Source: Bog-793 sp963803025 (lineage in GTDB: Bacteria; Actinomycetota; Acidimicrobiia; Acidimicrobiales; Bog-793). Taken from it: DNA of 64,000 bases. Under the pieces are notes generated by a model that saw only the letters and a list, made by a program, of their open reading frames with translations, made no database searches and had not been told where the DNA came from. The stretch spans positions 124,001-188,000 of the forward strand of contig CAWDKZ010000012.1 in the NCBI GenBank assembly GCA_963803025.1, given 5' to 3'. Shown piece after piece: positions 1 through 9,629 of the stretch (within the stretch, counting starts at the first letter, position 1; every line of letters starts with the position of its first letter). Made by a program: the position numbers and the translations under genes.

Positions 1-628
1 GCCGGCTCCGGACGCACAAGTGGTTCATGAGCCCCGAGCAGGGCCGCGCTGAACACCTTGGTCCTCAACCTTCCTGTGGCGCGGCGGACGATCTCGAAGA
101 TCGCCCTGGTCAAACAGCAGCGCAGTCCCGCAGCAGAGCTGCCCCATGACCTCGCCCACCGCCGATCGCCCGGCACATGGCGTCATTCGGGTTGGAGCAC
201 CATTCATGCGCGTCAGATCCTGGTGGGCCAGGCACACGGATGCGCGACCGACCGCCCCGATCTCGAATGCCCGCCGGCACTCGAGGAACATCCCGGAGTC
301 GTCACGGCCCAGTTGCAACGGCCGCATCGACGCGAGGGGGGGGTCTGAAGCAAGTTCCAGCTACCTGGTGCCGGCACCACGGCTCCGTTGCCGTGTCGTC
401 GGCGAGCACTCACCAGTCCTTCGATCTCTCATCGCGTCGTCTACAAGTTCAAGCTGGATCTGTCGACTCCGGTCCTCGGACACCGCGTCGGTGACGTAAT
501 CTCCCCGATCGCGGGACTGCGCCGGCTTCTCTGACGAGTCCTCCGACGAGATTCCGCGCAACTTCGTCTGACACAACTTCTCGGGCGTCGATCGTGGACC
601 CGGTGTACCCGTCGCGGGCGTCCGGCAG
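1..628. other. No confident gene
   Basis: I find no reading frame here that I can defend. A minus-strand frame at 25-327 (100 codons) has a protein-like first half with Asp/Gly and Cys residues, but it ends in an Arg-rich low-quality tail and matches no family I recognise. It may be a remnant of a gene running off the window edge. Confidence 0.4.
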
Positions 629-2605
629 TCAGTGCACCGCTGACCGGATCGGTGCGCGCGCGAGCCTCGCCGCGTTGAACCAGAGGTCGACACCACCTTC
701 GGCCCTCGGCTTGCCGAGGGCTCGCTCGAACAGGAGAAGCACCGCGGCGGGGGCCATTCCGAGCCGGTCGAAGACGACCGTGTCGACACCGTAGCGGCGG
801 ATGTAGAGGCGCAGCTCGGCGACGAGCCGTCCGTTGAGCGCTGGCGGTTTCGCCCCGTGGAGACCGCGCCGGCCCATGGCCTTCCAGGCGAGAAACACCT
901 GCACCGCGCGCGGCGGGAGAGCCGGGGGCCGGAAAGTGGCCCTTCCGCTCGGTTTCGGAGCGAGGGCGTAGCCACCGACGAGCTTCCAGCGGAAATCGTC
1001 CGTCTCCTGCCAGAGCATCGGCTGATTCTCTGGGCTCACGTCGAAGGGGTAGGTCAGCACGATGCTTCCTGCGGGGATCTCGTTCGAGAGCGAGGAGGTG
1101 AAGAACGCCGGCAGCGCGGTGCTCACCGGGGTCGTCGGTGTCGGCCAGTTCGGGACGAGCGAAGCGACTGCGACAAGACCGACGACCACGACCGACAGCT
1201 GCGCGACCGTCCCCGGACGTGAGTGCCGCCTCCTCGGCCGCGCTTGCATGCCGGGGCTGCTGGCTGACGCGGCGGGGAGCGCCCCCTCGCCCGATCCGTG
1301 CGCGAGACCGAGCGCGACGATGACGGCGATGAAGAACTGCTCGTAGACCGAGAACCGGGACGGGAGGACGTCCTCGAGCAACGGCAGGCGACCGAGCGCG
1401 TCGAAGGGGAGCGGTATCGCGGTCAGGTGATGGGCGATCATGAGCTTGGGCCCGAGCGCGAGCACGTAGGCCACCACAGCCAGGGCTCCGGCAAGAACGA
1501 TCCCCCGGTCGTGCCGGTAGCGAACGACGAGCCACAGCACGAGGAGCAACAGCGCGATGCCGAGGTAGCTGCCGTTCTCGCCGAATCCGCCGGAGAACTT
1601 GTCGCCGAGACTCACAAGGGCGCTCGGCGCGAAGCGCTGTGCCGACGTCGGGACGATCGCACCGAGCAGGTCGACCCGGAACGGGTTGTTGATCCCCTTT
1701 CCCTGCACCGGCCCGTGAAAGCGTCGCGGCCCGGCGAAGAAGTAGTAGATCGGATAGCCGAGCAGGACCACCGAGATGAGCGCACCGGGAACGAGCGCAC
1801 GACGGATGTGGACCAACCGGCGGCGGTCGATCGCACGACGCCGGGTCACGAGCACGATCACAAGGGCCAAGAAGGCGACGACGAGCGTTGTCGCGAGGAC
1901 TTCGGGTGAAATGAGGTACTGCGCAGTCACGAGCAGACCCAGCGCGGCGCCCCAGCGCCTCGGGCGCGAACGTTGGTCGACGACCACCTCGTAGAGCGCC
2001 ATGAAGATGAGCGGCGGCAGCGGCACGAACGACAGGTTCAAGTGCTGGAAGCCCTGGCCGACGATGTACGGGGAGAAGCCGTAGAGCAAGCCGCCGCAGA
2101 CGGAGGCCACGTTCGAACGTGTCCAACGCCGAAGTACGAAGAAGGCCGCCGTCGCGGACGACGGGAAAGCGAGCCAGATGAGGAAGCTGAAACTCGCAAC
2201 CGACCCCGCCGCGAAGGTGATCGGCGCGGCGAGCAACCCGAGCAGGGGCATCTCGGTGTTGACACCGAGGTTCGCGCCGATCGGGTAGTCGATCCAGTTC
2301 GTGAACAGCGGATTGTGACCGTGCAGCAACGCCCACGGCATCCAGCCGAGGAACCACGACTGCTGGACCGGATCGCCACAAACACACTGGTAGCCGACGA
2401 GACGGCCCGGATCCCCCGGCCACGCCGGTAGATAGGCGACGAGGCTGAGGGCGACGTAGCCGAGGATCGTCGCGAGGGCGAACCTCCCCGGCGCGACACG
2501 GTCGACTCGGCTGAGCACCCGCCGCAGGTCAAACGACCACCTGGCGTTGCCTGGAGGGGCCGGACGGAGAAGACCGGCTGGACCGGGCTCAGCGCTCTCG
2601 CCCAT
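629..2605 (-). CDS. Large polytopic membrane protein, GT-C/YfhO-like
   Basis: A 658-residue protein with a cytoplasmic Arg-rich N-terminus followed by about ten to twelve hydrophobic segments. An early loop after the first membrane segment contains a Cys-x-Cys-Gly-Asp-Pro element and an Asn-Pro-Leu-Phe-Thr-Asn-Trp stretch, the layout of GT-C-fold lipid-linked sugar transferases and YfhO-like proteins. A final extracytoplasmic domain of about 200 residues follows the last helices. In such families the acceptor is a cell-envelope glycan or protein; the substrate here cannot be told. The start at 2605 was chosen because the Pro-rich leader precedes the first membrane segment closely. It is transcribed alone; no partner gene is adjacent. 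Confidence 0.7.
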   Translation of the reverse strand: MGESAEPGPAGLLRPAPPGNARWSFDLRRVLSRVDRVAPGRFALATILGYVALSLVAYLPAWPGDPGRLVGYQCVCGDPVQQSWFLGWMPWALLHGHNPLFTNWIDYPIGANLGVNTEMPLLGLLAAPITFAAGSVASFSFLIWLAFPSSATAAFFVLRRWTRSNVASVCGGLLYGFSPYIVGQGFQHLNLSFVPLPPLIFMALYEVVVDQRSRPRRWGAALGLLVTAQYLISPEVLATTLVVAFLALVIVLVTRRRAIDRRRLVHIRRALVPGALISVVLLGYPIYYFFAGPRRFHGPVQGKGINNPFRVDLLGAIVPTSAQRFAPSALVSLGDKFSGGFGENGSYLGIALLLLVLWLVVRYRHDRGIVLAGALAVVAYVLALGPKLMIAHHLTAIPLPFDALGRLPLLEDVLPSRFSVYEQFFIAVIVALGLAHGSGEGALPAASASSPGMQARPRRRHSRPGTVAQLSVVVVGLVAVASLVPNWPTPTTPVSTALPAFFTSSLSNEIPAGSIVLTYPFDVSPENQPMLWQETDDFRWKLVGGYALAPKPSGRATFRPPALPPRAVQVFLAWKAMGRRGLHGAKPPALNGRLVAELRLYIRRYGVDTVVFDRLGMAPAAVLLLFERALGKPRAEGGVDLWFNAARLARAPIRSAVH

Positions 2606-2964
2606 CTCCGCCCTCCCGGTCTGCGCATCCCTGGAGCGTCCGGGGAAGCGGCTCAGACAAGCCGTGACACGACACCGAGCCCTCGACCCCGTAGACGCGC
2701 GGGTTCGCCAATGTCTCCGCCCCGCTCCTTCCCGGTGGTCGCGTGACCCGTGGGACCGCGACGGTCAGCGACGCCGACCCCGACAATTATCCCTTGCCCA
2801 GCTGACGACGACAGCTCCGAACGTCACGAGAGCCGCGACGTCACTGAACCGTTTCGCGAGGGTGGGGGCACCCGCCTTCGTCCGTGCAGCGCTCGCGGAG
2901 AAGATGGGCGCGATCGAGCTCGACTCCGTGCCACCTGCGGCTGCCCGGCACCTCGACGGCGAGC
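2606..2964. other. Intergenic, nothing recognised
   Basis: This stretch lies between the start of the large membrane protein and the 3' end of the broken small membrane protein operon. No RNA gene, repeat or convincing frame was seen. It should carry the promoter of the 629-2605 gene. Confidence 0.4.
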
Positions 2965-3402
2965 TCAGTCACCGGGTTGTCTGCTCGTCTCCTCGTGGCG
3001 GGCCACGGTGAAGGCAATCACGGTCGGTACGTCGACCGCGAAGACGGCCAGCGACAACAGGAGCACTGCCAACGTGCTCCCGCTTGTGTGGTCGTGGATG
3101 AAGACGAACGCCCCCACTCCCGAGATGACGACGTAGGTCAACAACGTCTACAGGACCACGAGGAAGAACGTCCGCCATGCAAAGGACCGGATTCGGCTGA
3201 GCAACACAACTGCTGCGGCCGTAAGGAGTGCGCCGCCCACGAGCAATCCGATGACTCGCCCCAGTGGCGGATGTCCGGGCAGGTGCGCCGCCAGATAGAC
3301 GCCACCCGCGAGCACGAGCGTGAGTGACGCCACCGTCAGTTCTGCGACGGGCGGCAGGCGGCGCGCGAGGACCGATGGCGAGGTTGGTTCGACGCTCGTC
3401 AT
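2965..3402 (-). pseudogene. Four-helix membrane protein interrupted by an amber codon
   Basis: The frame opens with ATG at 3402 (overlapping the stop of the preceding 28-codon ORF as TCATGA). It encodes two clear membrane helices, then meets TAG at 3148-3150. The same frame continues without further stops to TGA at 2965-2967 and encodes two more hydrophobic helices and a short charged tail, 146 codons in all. The continuous hydrophobic pattern on both sides argues for one ancestral protein with a nonsense change (for example from CAG or TGG) or a sequencing error. The family is not recognised. It is the last member of a translationally coupled three-frame unit with the DUF2269-like gene. Confidence 0.65.
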
Positions 3403-3485
3403 GAGGTGGCGACCCTGGGCATGATCACGAGCGTGGCCACCTGCAAGCCCCCGGTCGCCCCGGCGGTCAGGATGAAGCGGCGCAT
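3399..3485 (-). CDS. 28-residue ORF coupled to both neighbours
   Basis: A tiny frame starting MRRFILTAGATGG and ending in VATS. Its ATG overlaps the TGA of the upstream DUF2269-like gene (TGATG), and its TGA overlaps the ATG of the downstream four-helix protein. The central segment is moderately hydrophobic. Head and tail coupling suggests it is translated, or that it is the remnant of a longer gene collapsed in the decay of this operon. No family is recognised. Confidence 0.35.
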   Translation of the reverse strand: MRRFILTAGATGGLQVATLVIMPRVATS

Positions 3486-3993
3486 CAGCCGGTGATGACC
3501 TCGCCGTTGGGTTGGGACTTCCTCAGCTCGAAGAGCACTGCGACGTTGGCAGGCTCGAGCAGCCTGACGGCGATCATGGCCATGATCGCCACGACGACAA
3601 AGGCTGCCACGAGCCAAGCGTGCTCCGGATAGGTGCTCACCAGATCGCCGAGGTGGCGAGCGAGCTGCCACCCGGCCACCGGGGTGCAGACGACGAGGGT
3701 CGGCATGATCAGGACCATCTTCGGCAGGAGACGGGTCGTGAACTCGACCCGGGCCGGCATCGAGAGCCGGCCGAGTATCGGGCCGATCACGAACCCGAGG
3801 AAGAGCTCGAGTGCGGTCCACATCCCGCACCGACGACGTGGAACAAGTCGATGCCCCACAACGTGTTCGTGGCGATCACGGCCACGAGCCCAGCAAGGGC
3901 GGCCGCCACGATCGGCAGTCCCTTGATCGGCACGATCTGGAAGCTGCGAACGGGAGGGAGATCCACGTGGCCCGGCACCACACCGACAGACAT
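3485..3993 (-). pseudogene. DUF2269-like integral membrane protein, frameshifted
   Basis: Two minus-strand frames join into one protein. The first, from ATG 3993, gives two hydrophobic segments ending in GIDLFHVVGAG. The second takes over near 3826 at MWTALELFLGFVIGPILG and gives three more helices. Taken together the order resembles the small DUF2269-type integral membrane family. A single missing base between the two frames accounts for the break. Function is unknown. The frame ends at TGA 3485, overlapping the next ATG. With the amber-interrupted gene downstream this looks like an inactivated membrane operon, unless both breaks are sequence errors. Confidence 0.6.
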
Positions 3994-4393
3994 CGGCCTG
4001 GCAAATGGCTCATGCGCGACGTCAGCCGTGATCCAACCTCCCTCGTCATGACCCTGGTGCGGTGATGCTGCCCTCGTGCCTGGCGGTCTCTCGTGCCGGC
4101 CCATCGCGACCTTCCGACCGGTCGTTGCGCTGGTGGAGCAGAAGCGATGGTGCCGAGGAACTGGCAACCGGTGCCAGGCGCGCGTTCGAGACGCGGGCCG
4201 TTCGCCTCACCCTCACTGGGATCGGGCGCCCGGGACCTCCACGGTCTCGAGGGCGGTCCGTCACAATCAATCTTTGCTCTTGCCCACCTGCACGGTTCGC
4301 GGGCAGGCGTCGCCTTGGGCTTCTGGTGGCCTGCGGCGCCGACCGGTGACCATTCTTCGCGGAGCGTCTTCGCAGACGGGCTACGTTAGCGGG
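3994..4393. other. Intergenic, divergent spacer
   Basis: This lies between the start of the frameshifted membrane protein (minus) and the secreted protein (plus). It holds long open frames on both strands with no protein-like composition. Both promoters should be here, but I cannot point to convincing -35/-10 elements. Confidence 0.4.
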
Positions 4394-5134
4394 GTGGATC
4401 TCTTCGCCCGACCGAATATTCTGCGTCTCGCTCGCGCACTCGGGTTCGCAACTGCCGCACTCGTCGTGCCAATCGCTCTCAGCGCAGCGGCAACTGCGAC
4501 CACCCAGACGCCCAGCTCCGTTCTGACGGCTGCAAAGGCGGCGATCGCCGAACAGTCGGGCGTCCACCTGGTGGTCACTGTAAAACCCAGCTCGTCCTCA
4601 GCCACCGAGACGGTGGTCGGTGACTGGGGGAAGACGAGCGGCATGGAGTCGTTCTCGATGGGAAAGACGACCATGACGCTCGAGGCGACTCCGACCTACG
4701 GCTACCTCAGCGGAAATTCCGCGGGGTTGACCTCGATGTTTGGACTGACCACCGCGCAGGCGAAGAAGGTCGGGAAGGATTGGGTTTCGTTCAAGGCCGG
4801 AACGAGCGAGTACTCCGATGTCGCGGCTGGCCTTACGATGTCCTCGGCCAAGAACATACTCCCCAAGGCCAAGGGAACGAAACTGTCCACCGAGGTCGCC
4901 AAGGGCACCAAGCTGTACGTCCTCACGTGGTCGGTCGCGGCGACGAGCTCCACGCCGAAGCTGTCGTACGCGCTGACCGTCTCGGCCGTAGGGAAGGCTC
5001 TGCCCGTCGAGGAGATCGCGACCGCCTCGGGCGGTGGCAAGGAGACGGTCATGTTCTCGAGATGGGGCGAGCACGTCGTTGTGAGCGCCCCGCCCGCCAG
5101 CTCGACGATCGCGTATCCCAAGATCTCAGGATGA
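4394..5134 (+). CDS. Secreted Ser/Thr/Lys-rich protein, LppX/LprG-like fold possible
   Basis: GTG at 4394 gives 246 residues. The N-terminus has Arg residues followed by a hydrophobic stretch (ALGFATAALVVPIALSAAA), a Sec signal peptide without a lipobox Cys. The mature part alternates short beta-like segments with Ser, Thr and Lys, including a WVSFKAG element, in the pattern of LppX/LprG-like or DUF2092-like envelope proteins that bind lipids or assist transport. That family assignment is inference from pattern only. The frame is open further upstream, but those residues are Arg/Pro-rich and would bury the signal peptide, so the GTG was preferred. It is a single-gene unit. Confidence 0.6.
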   Translation: MDLFARPNILRLARALGFATAALVVPIALSAAATATTQTPSSVLTAAKAAIAEQSGVHLVVTVKPSSSSATETVVGDWGKTSGMESFSMGKTTMTLEATPTYGYLSGNSAGLTSMFGLTTAQAKKVGKDWVSFKAGTSEYSDVAAGLTMSSAKNILPKAKGTKLSTEVAKGTKLYVLTWSVAATSSTPKLSYALTVSAVGKALPVEEIATASGGGKETVMFSRWGEHVVVSAPPASSTIAYPKISG

Positions 5135-5622
5135 GAGTCCGCGACCTTGGGGTCACGCTCGCGGCCGAATGACCCTGTCGCCAGACCGGTGACCGAACGA
5201 TCTGACCGCGCGGGTGCCCAACGATCACTGAAGCAATCCGACGGCCGTCCGTTGCCGGAGGCCGCCGACTGAGCCTCCGCTCGCTGGGCCTCTCTCCGTC
5301 GCCCAGCCGGCTGCCCTGGCTCTCCCCGCCCGGGTCCGTCCGGCCCCCGAGCGGGCCGTCGTGCGGCGGTCACGCCACCGACCCCGACGCCTTCGTAGAA
5401 GCCGACTTCCCTCCCGAATCGGGTGAGGAGGACCTTCGTGCCGGAGGCGGGACCCATCCGTCCTCAAGACCTCCGTGCGGGTCGCCGGGAGTCAGGACGA
5501 GGAACGACGGATTATGCGGCGAAGGCCTTTCCGCTCTCAGCAGCCGTCACGCTCGTCAGAGATCCCGCTTCCGGTCGACGAGCCAGAGGTCGCGACCCGA
5601 TCGCTGGCCAGTGCCGAGACGA
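5135..5622. other. Intergenic, nothing supported
   Basis: This separates two convergent genes. Open frames on both strands here are Arg/Gly/Pro-rich and look like GC-driven artefacts. No hairpin with a T-tract was noticed. Confidence 0.4.
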
Positions 5623-6237
5623 CTACTTCGTCGCCAAGGCCGCCTGGAGGATGACCGAGTAGAGACGGTGCCACTCCAGCACGCGGAAATCAGCCGCGAG
5701 GAGGAGCCGGGTCGCGCCTCGTTTGGTGCGAGCTTTGCCACGATGCCCGACAAGAAGTGTCGGCACGAGATACCAGGAGAAGAGATCAGTGAGCACGAAC
5801 TGGCCTCCTGGCGCCAGGACTCGCGCACACTCGGCCAGGCCAGCCCGCTGGTCCGCCCAGTGATCGAACGACGTCGTGCTCACGACGAGATCGAAGTATC
5901 CGTCAGGGTAGCGATGCCGTTCAGCGACTCCGGTCGCGAACCGCAGGCGCGCGTCGGCGGCCAGGGCTTCAGCCGTCTTGACCATCGTCGGCGCAGGATC
6001 GATGCCGACCAACTCCGTCGCATCAGGCGCGCGCGAGGCGACCTGGCGGAGCAGATAACCCGTCCCGCACCCGACGTCGAGAACACGGCACGGTTCTGGA
6101 TGGCGGCTCATGGCGAGATCCACGGTGCGGTTGGCGATATCGCGGTGCCACCTGCCGCGTCGATCGATCTCGTATCCCGTCGCACGCCGGTCGAACACGA
6201 TGATGTCTCGATGGGGATTCCCTGTCGGTGTCGCCAT
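5623..6237 (-). CDS. Class I SAM-dependent methyltransferase
   Basis: A 204-residue Methyltransf_11/25-type enzyme. Motif I is VLDVGCGTGYLL (about residue 55), the acidic motif II region is ELVGIDPAP, and post-I contains FDLVVSTTSFDHW. A final beta segment APGGQFVLTDLFSWY matches the common UbiE/COQ5-like fold. The substrate is unknown. ATG at 6237 was chosen because it overlaps the TGA of the upstream DNA glycosylase (TGATG), a translational coupling. A longer frame upstream is out-of-frame glycosylase sequence. The pairing suggests, but does not prove, a role linked to nucleic acid or nucleotide modification. Confidence 0.85.
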   Translation of the reverse strand: MATPTGNPHRDIIVFDRRATGYEIDRRGRWHRDIANRTVDLAMSRHPEPCRVLDVGCGTGYLLRQVASRAPDATELVGIDPAPTMVKTAEALAADARLRFATGVAERHRYPDGYFDLVVSTTSFDHWADQRAGLAECARVLAPGGQFVLTDLFSWYLVPTLLVGHRGKARTKRGATRLLLAADFRVLEWHRLYSVILQAALATK

Positions 6238-7185
6238 CACCTCAGCGCGCCTCGTTCCATTGGGATCTGCTCCCCCAGCTTTGCAAGTGCCGCATCCTTG
6301 TAGACATACTCGACCGCATACATGCTGGCGGTTCCTTCGTATCCAGGAAACCGAGCAGTGAGTTCCGCCGTCACCGCGGATGCATCGGCGTCCTCGACGC
6401 CAAGGAACCGTTTGGCGAGGATCTTCTTGTTCCACACGTCGATGCCTATCGCCGACGGATCGCGCACGGCGTGACTGGCGATGACGGCTGCCGTGTACGG
6501 TCCGACGCCTTTGACCATCTGGAATTCGTCCATCAGGTCGGCCTTGTTCGGCTGCTCGGTGTCTGGATCGTGGGTCCTGAAGAACTCGGCGAATCGCTCG
6601 AGGTATCTCGCGCGGTAGCCCAGCCGGTCGCGCTCACGGAACACGGCCTCTCCCACACCCAAGATGTCTTGGGGCGTGAAGAAGCTCTTGAGCCGGAAGC
6701 CTGGGAGTTCGACCGTCAGCCCGTAGTGATCCAAGAGATTGCTCATCATCTGCGTGCTGCGCTGCACGGTCGAATTCTGCAGGACAAGGGAGATGACGGC
6801 GATCTCAAACAAGTTCTCCGGACAGCTCTGGCGCATGCCCAGCAAGGCGGCCAGAGGCTCCCGCATGGCCGAATCCTTCCTGGCAAGCGCGAGGAATCCT
6901 GACGGGTCCTCGCCGAGTCCGTAGGCGTGAGTCAGGCGGCTGGCAAGCCGCTCGCTCGCGTCCGCTGTCCAGCTGGCATCGCTGAACACGTCAGCGCGCA
7001 GTGTCCGCCGCGCCGTCCATCTGCATGTGCACCCCACAGACCAGCGAACCGATCCGGAACGTCCGCCAACTCTCGTCCCGGCTATGAAGCTCCAGCTCCG
7101 TCGCGAAATGCGAAGGTTTCCAAAGCGTGAAGCGGAAGTTAAACGGCTGAGTTACCGGCAATCGCAGGCTATCGATCAATCGCAT
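6237..7185 (-). pseudogene. HhH-GPD DNA glycosylase (AlkA-like), frame-broken
   Basis: The C-terminal frame (6237-7037) holds the helix-hairpin-helix MVKGVGPYTAAVIASHA and the following IGIDVW segment with the catalytic Asp, the signature of the AlkA/OGG1/MutY superfamily that removes damaged bases. The N-terminal beta domain (PFNFRFTLWKPSHFATEL) lies in another frame from ATG 7185 and ends at a stop near 6998. The two must be joined by a one-base shift between about 7000 and 7030. Either the gene is inactivated or the sequence has an indel error. The stop overlaps the start of the methyltransferase. Confidence 0.7.
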
Positions 7186-7283
7186 GTGAGGGAATCGTCG
7201 GTCGTGGGTCACTGTCGGGAAGGCCTTCGGGGCCGCGTACGAACACGCAGGCACGTTCGTAATACCGGTCGCCGCGGTGGCGG

Positions 7284-7472
7284 GTGGTGGTGGGTGACGC
7301 GAATGCAGAAGAGGCTGGGGGTGGCGGTTTTAGTGGAATCGTTTATCCGCTCAGTGTCTATGTGATTCGAGACGGCGACACGCGTTTCGTGCCCAGTTGC
7401 AATGCGACGCGACTCATCGCGGGTGCTCTCGTGTTGCTTCGTCTGCTGGTCAAGGGGATCCGACACGCGTAG
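7284..7472 (+). pseudogene. GerW/YtfJ-like C-terminal fragment
   Basis: A GTG-started frame of 62 codons. It has a Glu-Ala-Gly-Gly-Gly-Gly linker, a beta segment IVYPLSVYVIRDGDTRFVP and a hydrophobic helix rich in Leu. This is the order seen at the C-terminus of the GerW/YtfJ sporulation-associated family (Gly-rich linker, PV-x-V-IDGD-x-V strand, membrane-like tail). The N-terminal two thirds of that family is absent, so this would be a truncated remnant. The assignment rests on pattern memory and is tentative. Confidence 0.35.
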
Positions 7473-7673
7473 AGCGCGCGAGTCATCAAAAGACGACGAC
7501 CCCGAGTGCTCCGCTCGCCGGTCGGTTCTCCGCCCCCTTCTTCCGGAAATGCAATCGCCGGCCGCTGATGGCCGACCGCGACCCACGATTTCATGACATG
7601 TCTTCGTCATTTCTGCTGAGCAAAGTTGACCCATCACCAAGACTCTGTTGACGACCATAATTACCCTACTTGA

Positions 7674-9629
7674 GTGGCCCTATTCCAAGCGTCGCCTCGC
7701 AGCGGCCAGTCACTCCATGCCCGCCCCCCGCACCGGATGAAGCGACACGCCGGCTCATCGGAGCATTTGGCCGAACAGGACGATGCGGCGACCGACCGAG
7801 TCGGCTCGAGCTCCCTCTTGCCAGGTGCCGAGCGCTCGCGAGAGGAGCTGGCGCGACTGTGCATGCACAACCTGCTCGAGAACTCCGGCGAACGCGTCTA
7901 TTTCAAGGATCTCGCGAGCCGTTTTCTTCTTTTCAGCAGGGGATTCCTCCTCGCCGAAGCGCCAGGGATTTCAGAGTCGGAACTGATCGGCAGGACGGAC
8001 TTCGATATCTTCAGCGAGCCGCACGCTATTGAAGCCTTCGAGGACGAGCAGCGCATCATCCGAACCGGCGAACCGTTGCTGGGGAAGATTGAGCGCGAAA
8101 CCTACCGTGATGGTCCGGATCGCTGGGCGTCGACGACCAAGGTTGCCTTGCGCGACGACGAAGGACGCATCATCGGTACGTTCGGCATCTCACGCGACGT
8201 AACCCCCCAGGTCATCGCGGAGCAGGCCCTCGCCTACCAATCGCTACACGACCCGGCGACCGGCCTGACCAACCGGACTGCCCTGCTCGACCGTCTCTCC
8301 CAGGCCTTGGCTGCCCTCGAACGCCAGCCCGGCCGCGTCGGTCTTCTGCTTGTCGACCTCGACAACTTCAAAGCCATCAACGACTCATTCGGACATGAGG
8401 CCGGAGACAAGGTGCTCGTCGAAATCGCCAGAAGGCTCTCGCGCGTCTCGAGGCGGGCCGACACCGTCGCCCGGCTCGGCGAGGACGAGTTCGTCGTGCT
8501 CTGCACCCTGCGCGGCGATGACGACGCACGTCTGCTCGGTGACCGGGTCGTCCGAGCGATCGGTCGGCCCATCGCCAGGCACGGCCTCGACCTGACGGTG
8601 ACGGCCAGCGTCGGCGTCGTCGTCACCAGTGATCCGAACGCCGGGCCTGGAGAGCTCCTACAAGACGCCGACATCGCCATGTACCGGGCGAAGGACGCGG
8701 GAAAGAACTGCTTCAAGATCTTCACACCCGCACAGCGGGCGCGCGTCGCCACGAAGCACCCGCTCGAGAACGAACTCGAAAAGGCTCTCGATGCCTCGGA
8801 ACTGTTCCTCCTCTACCAGCCACTCTTCTCGATCAGGGACGGTTCCTTTTGCGGTGTCGAGGCCCTCGTCCGCTGGCACCACCCGACGCGGGGCATCGTC
8901 CCTCCCGGCGAATTCATCCCGCTCGCCGAGGAAACGGGGCTCATCGGGAGGATCGACCACTTCGTTCTGGATGAGGCCTGTCGCCAACTTGCCACGTGGT
9001 TGGCCGAGCGCGGCTGGCCGAGTGGCTTCACGATGGCGGTGAACGTCTCTGGCAGTGAGCTCAACGATGCGAGCTTCGCCGCGCACGTCGTCAAGGTGAT
9101 GGCGCAGCACGGCCTGGAACCGTCTCAGCTCTGCCTGGAGATCACCGAGACCGCATTCATCGACGAGGACGGCAGCGCCAAAGAGACGCCCCCGGCACTG
9201 TCGGCCATCGGGGTGCGACTCGCCCTCGACGACTTCGGGACCGGGTACTCGACTCTGATGCGCCTCCAGCATCTTCCGGTCAACGTCTTGAAGATCGATC
9301 GCACCTTCGTCGAGCAGGTCGGCCGGAGTGCTCGCGACCGCCAGATCATCGGCGCCCTCACGGCGATGGCCCATGCGCTCGACATGTCGGTCGTGGCCGA
9401 GGGGATCGAGACTGACGAGCAGCTCGACGAGCTTGCCTCGCTCGGCTGTGACGTGGGCCAAGGCTTCCTCTACGCCCGTCCGCTCCCGGCTGAAGCTGTT
9501 GCCGAGTTCCGAGGCGGCACACCAGACGTGCGCAGCCGTCATTCAAGTCCGGTCACAATGCGTGCCTTGACAGCAGGGCAGACCGTCAACGCGGCCACGA
9601 GCTCCAGCGCCGCACCCGCCGGCCGGTGA
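7674..9629 (+). CDS. PAS-GGDEF-EAL cyclic-di-GMP protein
   Basis: About 650 residues. A PAS/PAC sensor (about 60-185, with IGRTDFDIF and IIGTFGISRDVT) is followed by a GGDEF domain (about 195-345) and an EAL domain (about 375-620). The diguanylate cyclase signature is GEDEF rather than GGDEF, preceded by a normal LLVDLDNFKAIND metal-binding motif. The phosphodiesterase keeps VEALVRW, ITETAFI, ALDDFGTGYS, LKIDRTFV and AEGIET. The EAL half therefore looks catalytic. The cyclase half has a Gly-to-Glu change at the second signature residue and may be weak or regulatory. No membrane segment is present, so it is cytoplasmic. Start candidates are GTG 7674 and ATG 7737; the first 30 residues are poorly conserved-looking. 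Confidence 0.9.
   Translation: MALFQASPRSGQSLHARPPHRMKRHAGSSEHLAEQDDAATDRVGSSSLLPGAERSREELARLCMHNLLENSGERVYFKDLASRFLLFSRGFLLAEAPGISESELIGRTDFDIFSEPHAIEAFEDEQRIIRTGEPLLGKIERETYRDGPDRWASTTKVALRDDEGRIIGTFGISRDVTPQVIAEQALAYQSLHDPATGLTNRTALLDRLSQALAALERQPGRVGLLLVDLDNFKAINDSFGHEAGDKVLVEIARRLSRVSRRADTVARLGEDEFVVLCTLRGDDDARLLGDRVVRAIGRPIARHGLDLTVTASVGVVVTSDPNAGPGELLQDADIAMYRAKDAGKNCFKIFTPAQRARVATKHPLENELEKALDASELFLLYQPLFSIRDGSFCGVEALVRWHHPTRGIVPPGEFIPLAEETGLIGRIDHFVLDEACRQLATWLAERGWPSGFTMAVNVSGSELNDASFAAHVVKVMAQHGLEPSQLCLEITETAFIDEDGSAKETPPALSAIGVRLALDDFGTGYSTLMRLQHLPVNVLKIDRTFVEQVGRSARDRQIIGALTAMAHALDMSVVAEGIETDEQLDELASLGCDVGQGFLYARPLPAEAVAEFRGGTPDVRSRHSSPVTMRALTAGQTVNAATSSSAAPAGR

Noticed and set aside
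441..2423. Long minus-strand frame overlapping the membrane protein
   Set aside because: Arg/Pro/Ala-rich without hydrophobic segments; the alternative frame has a coherent series of membrane helices.
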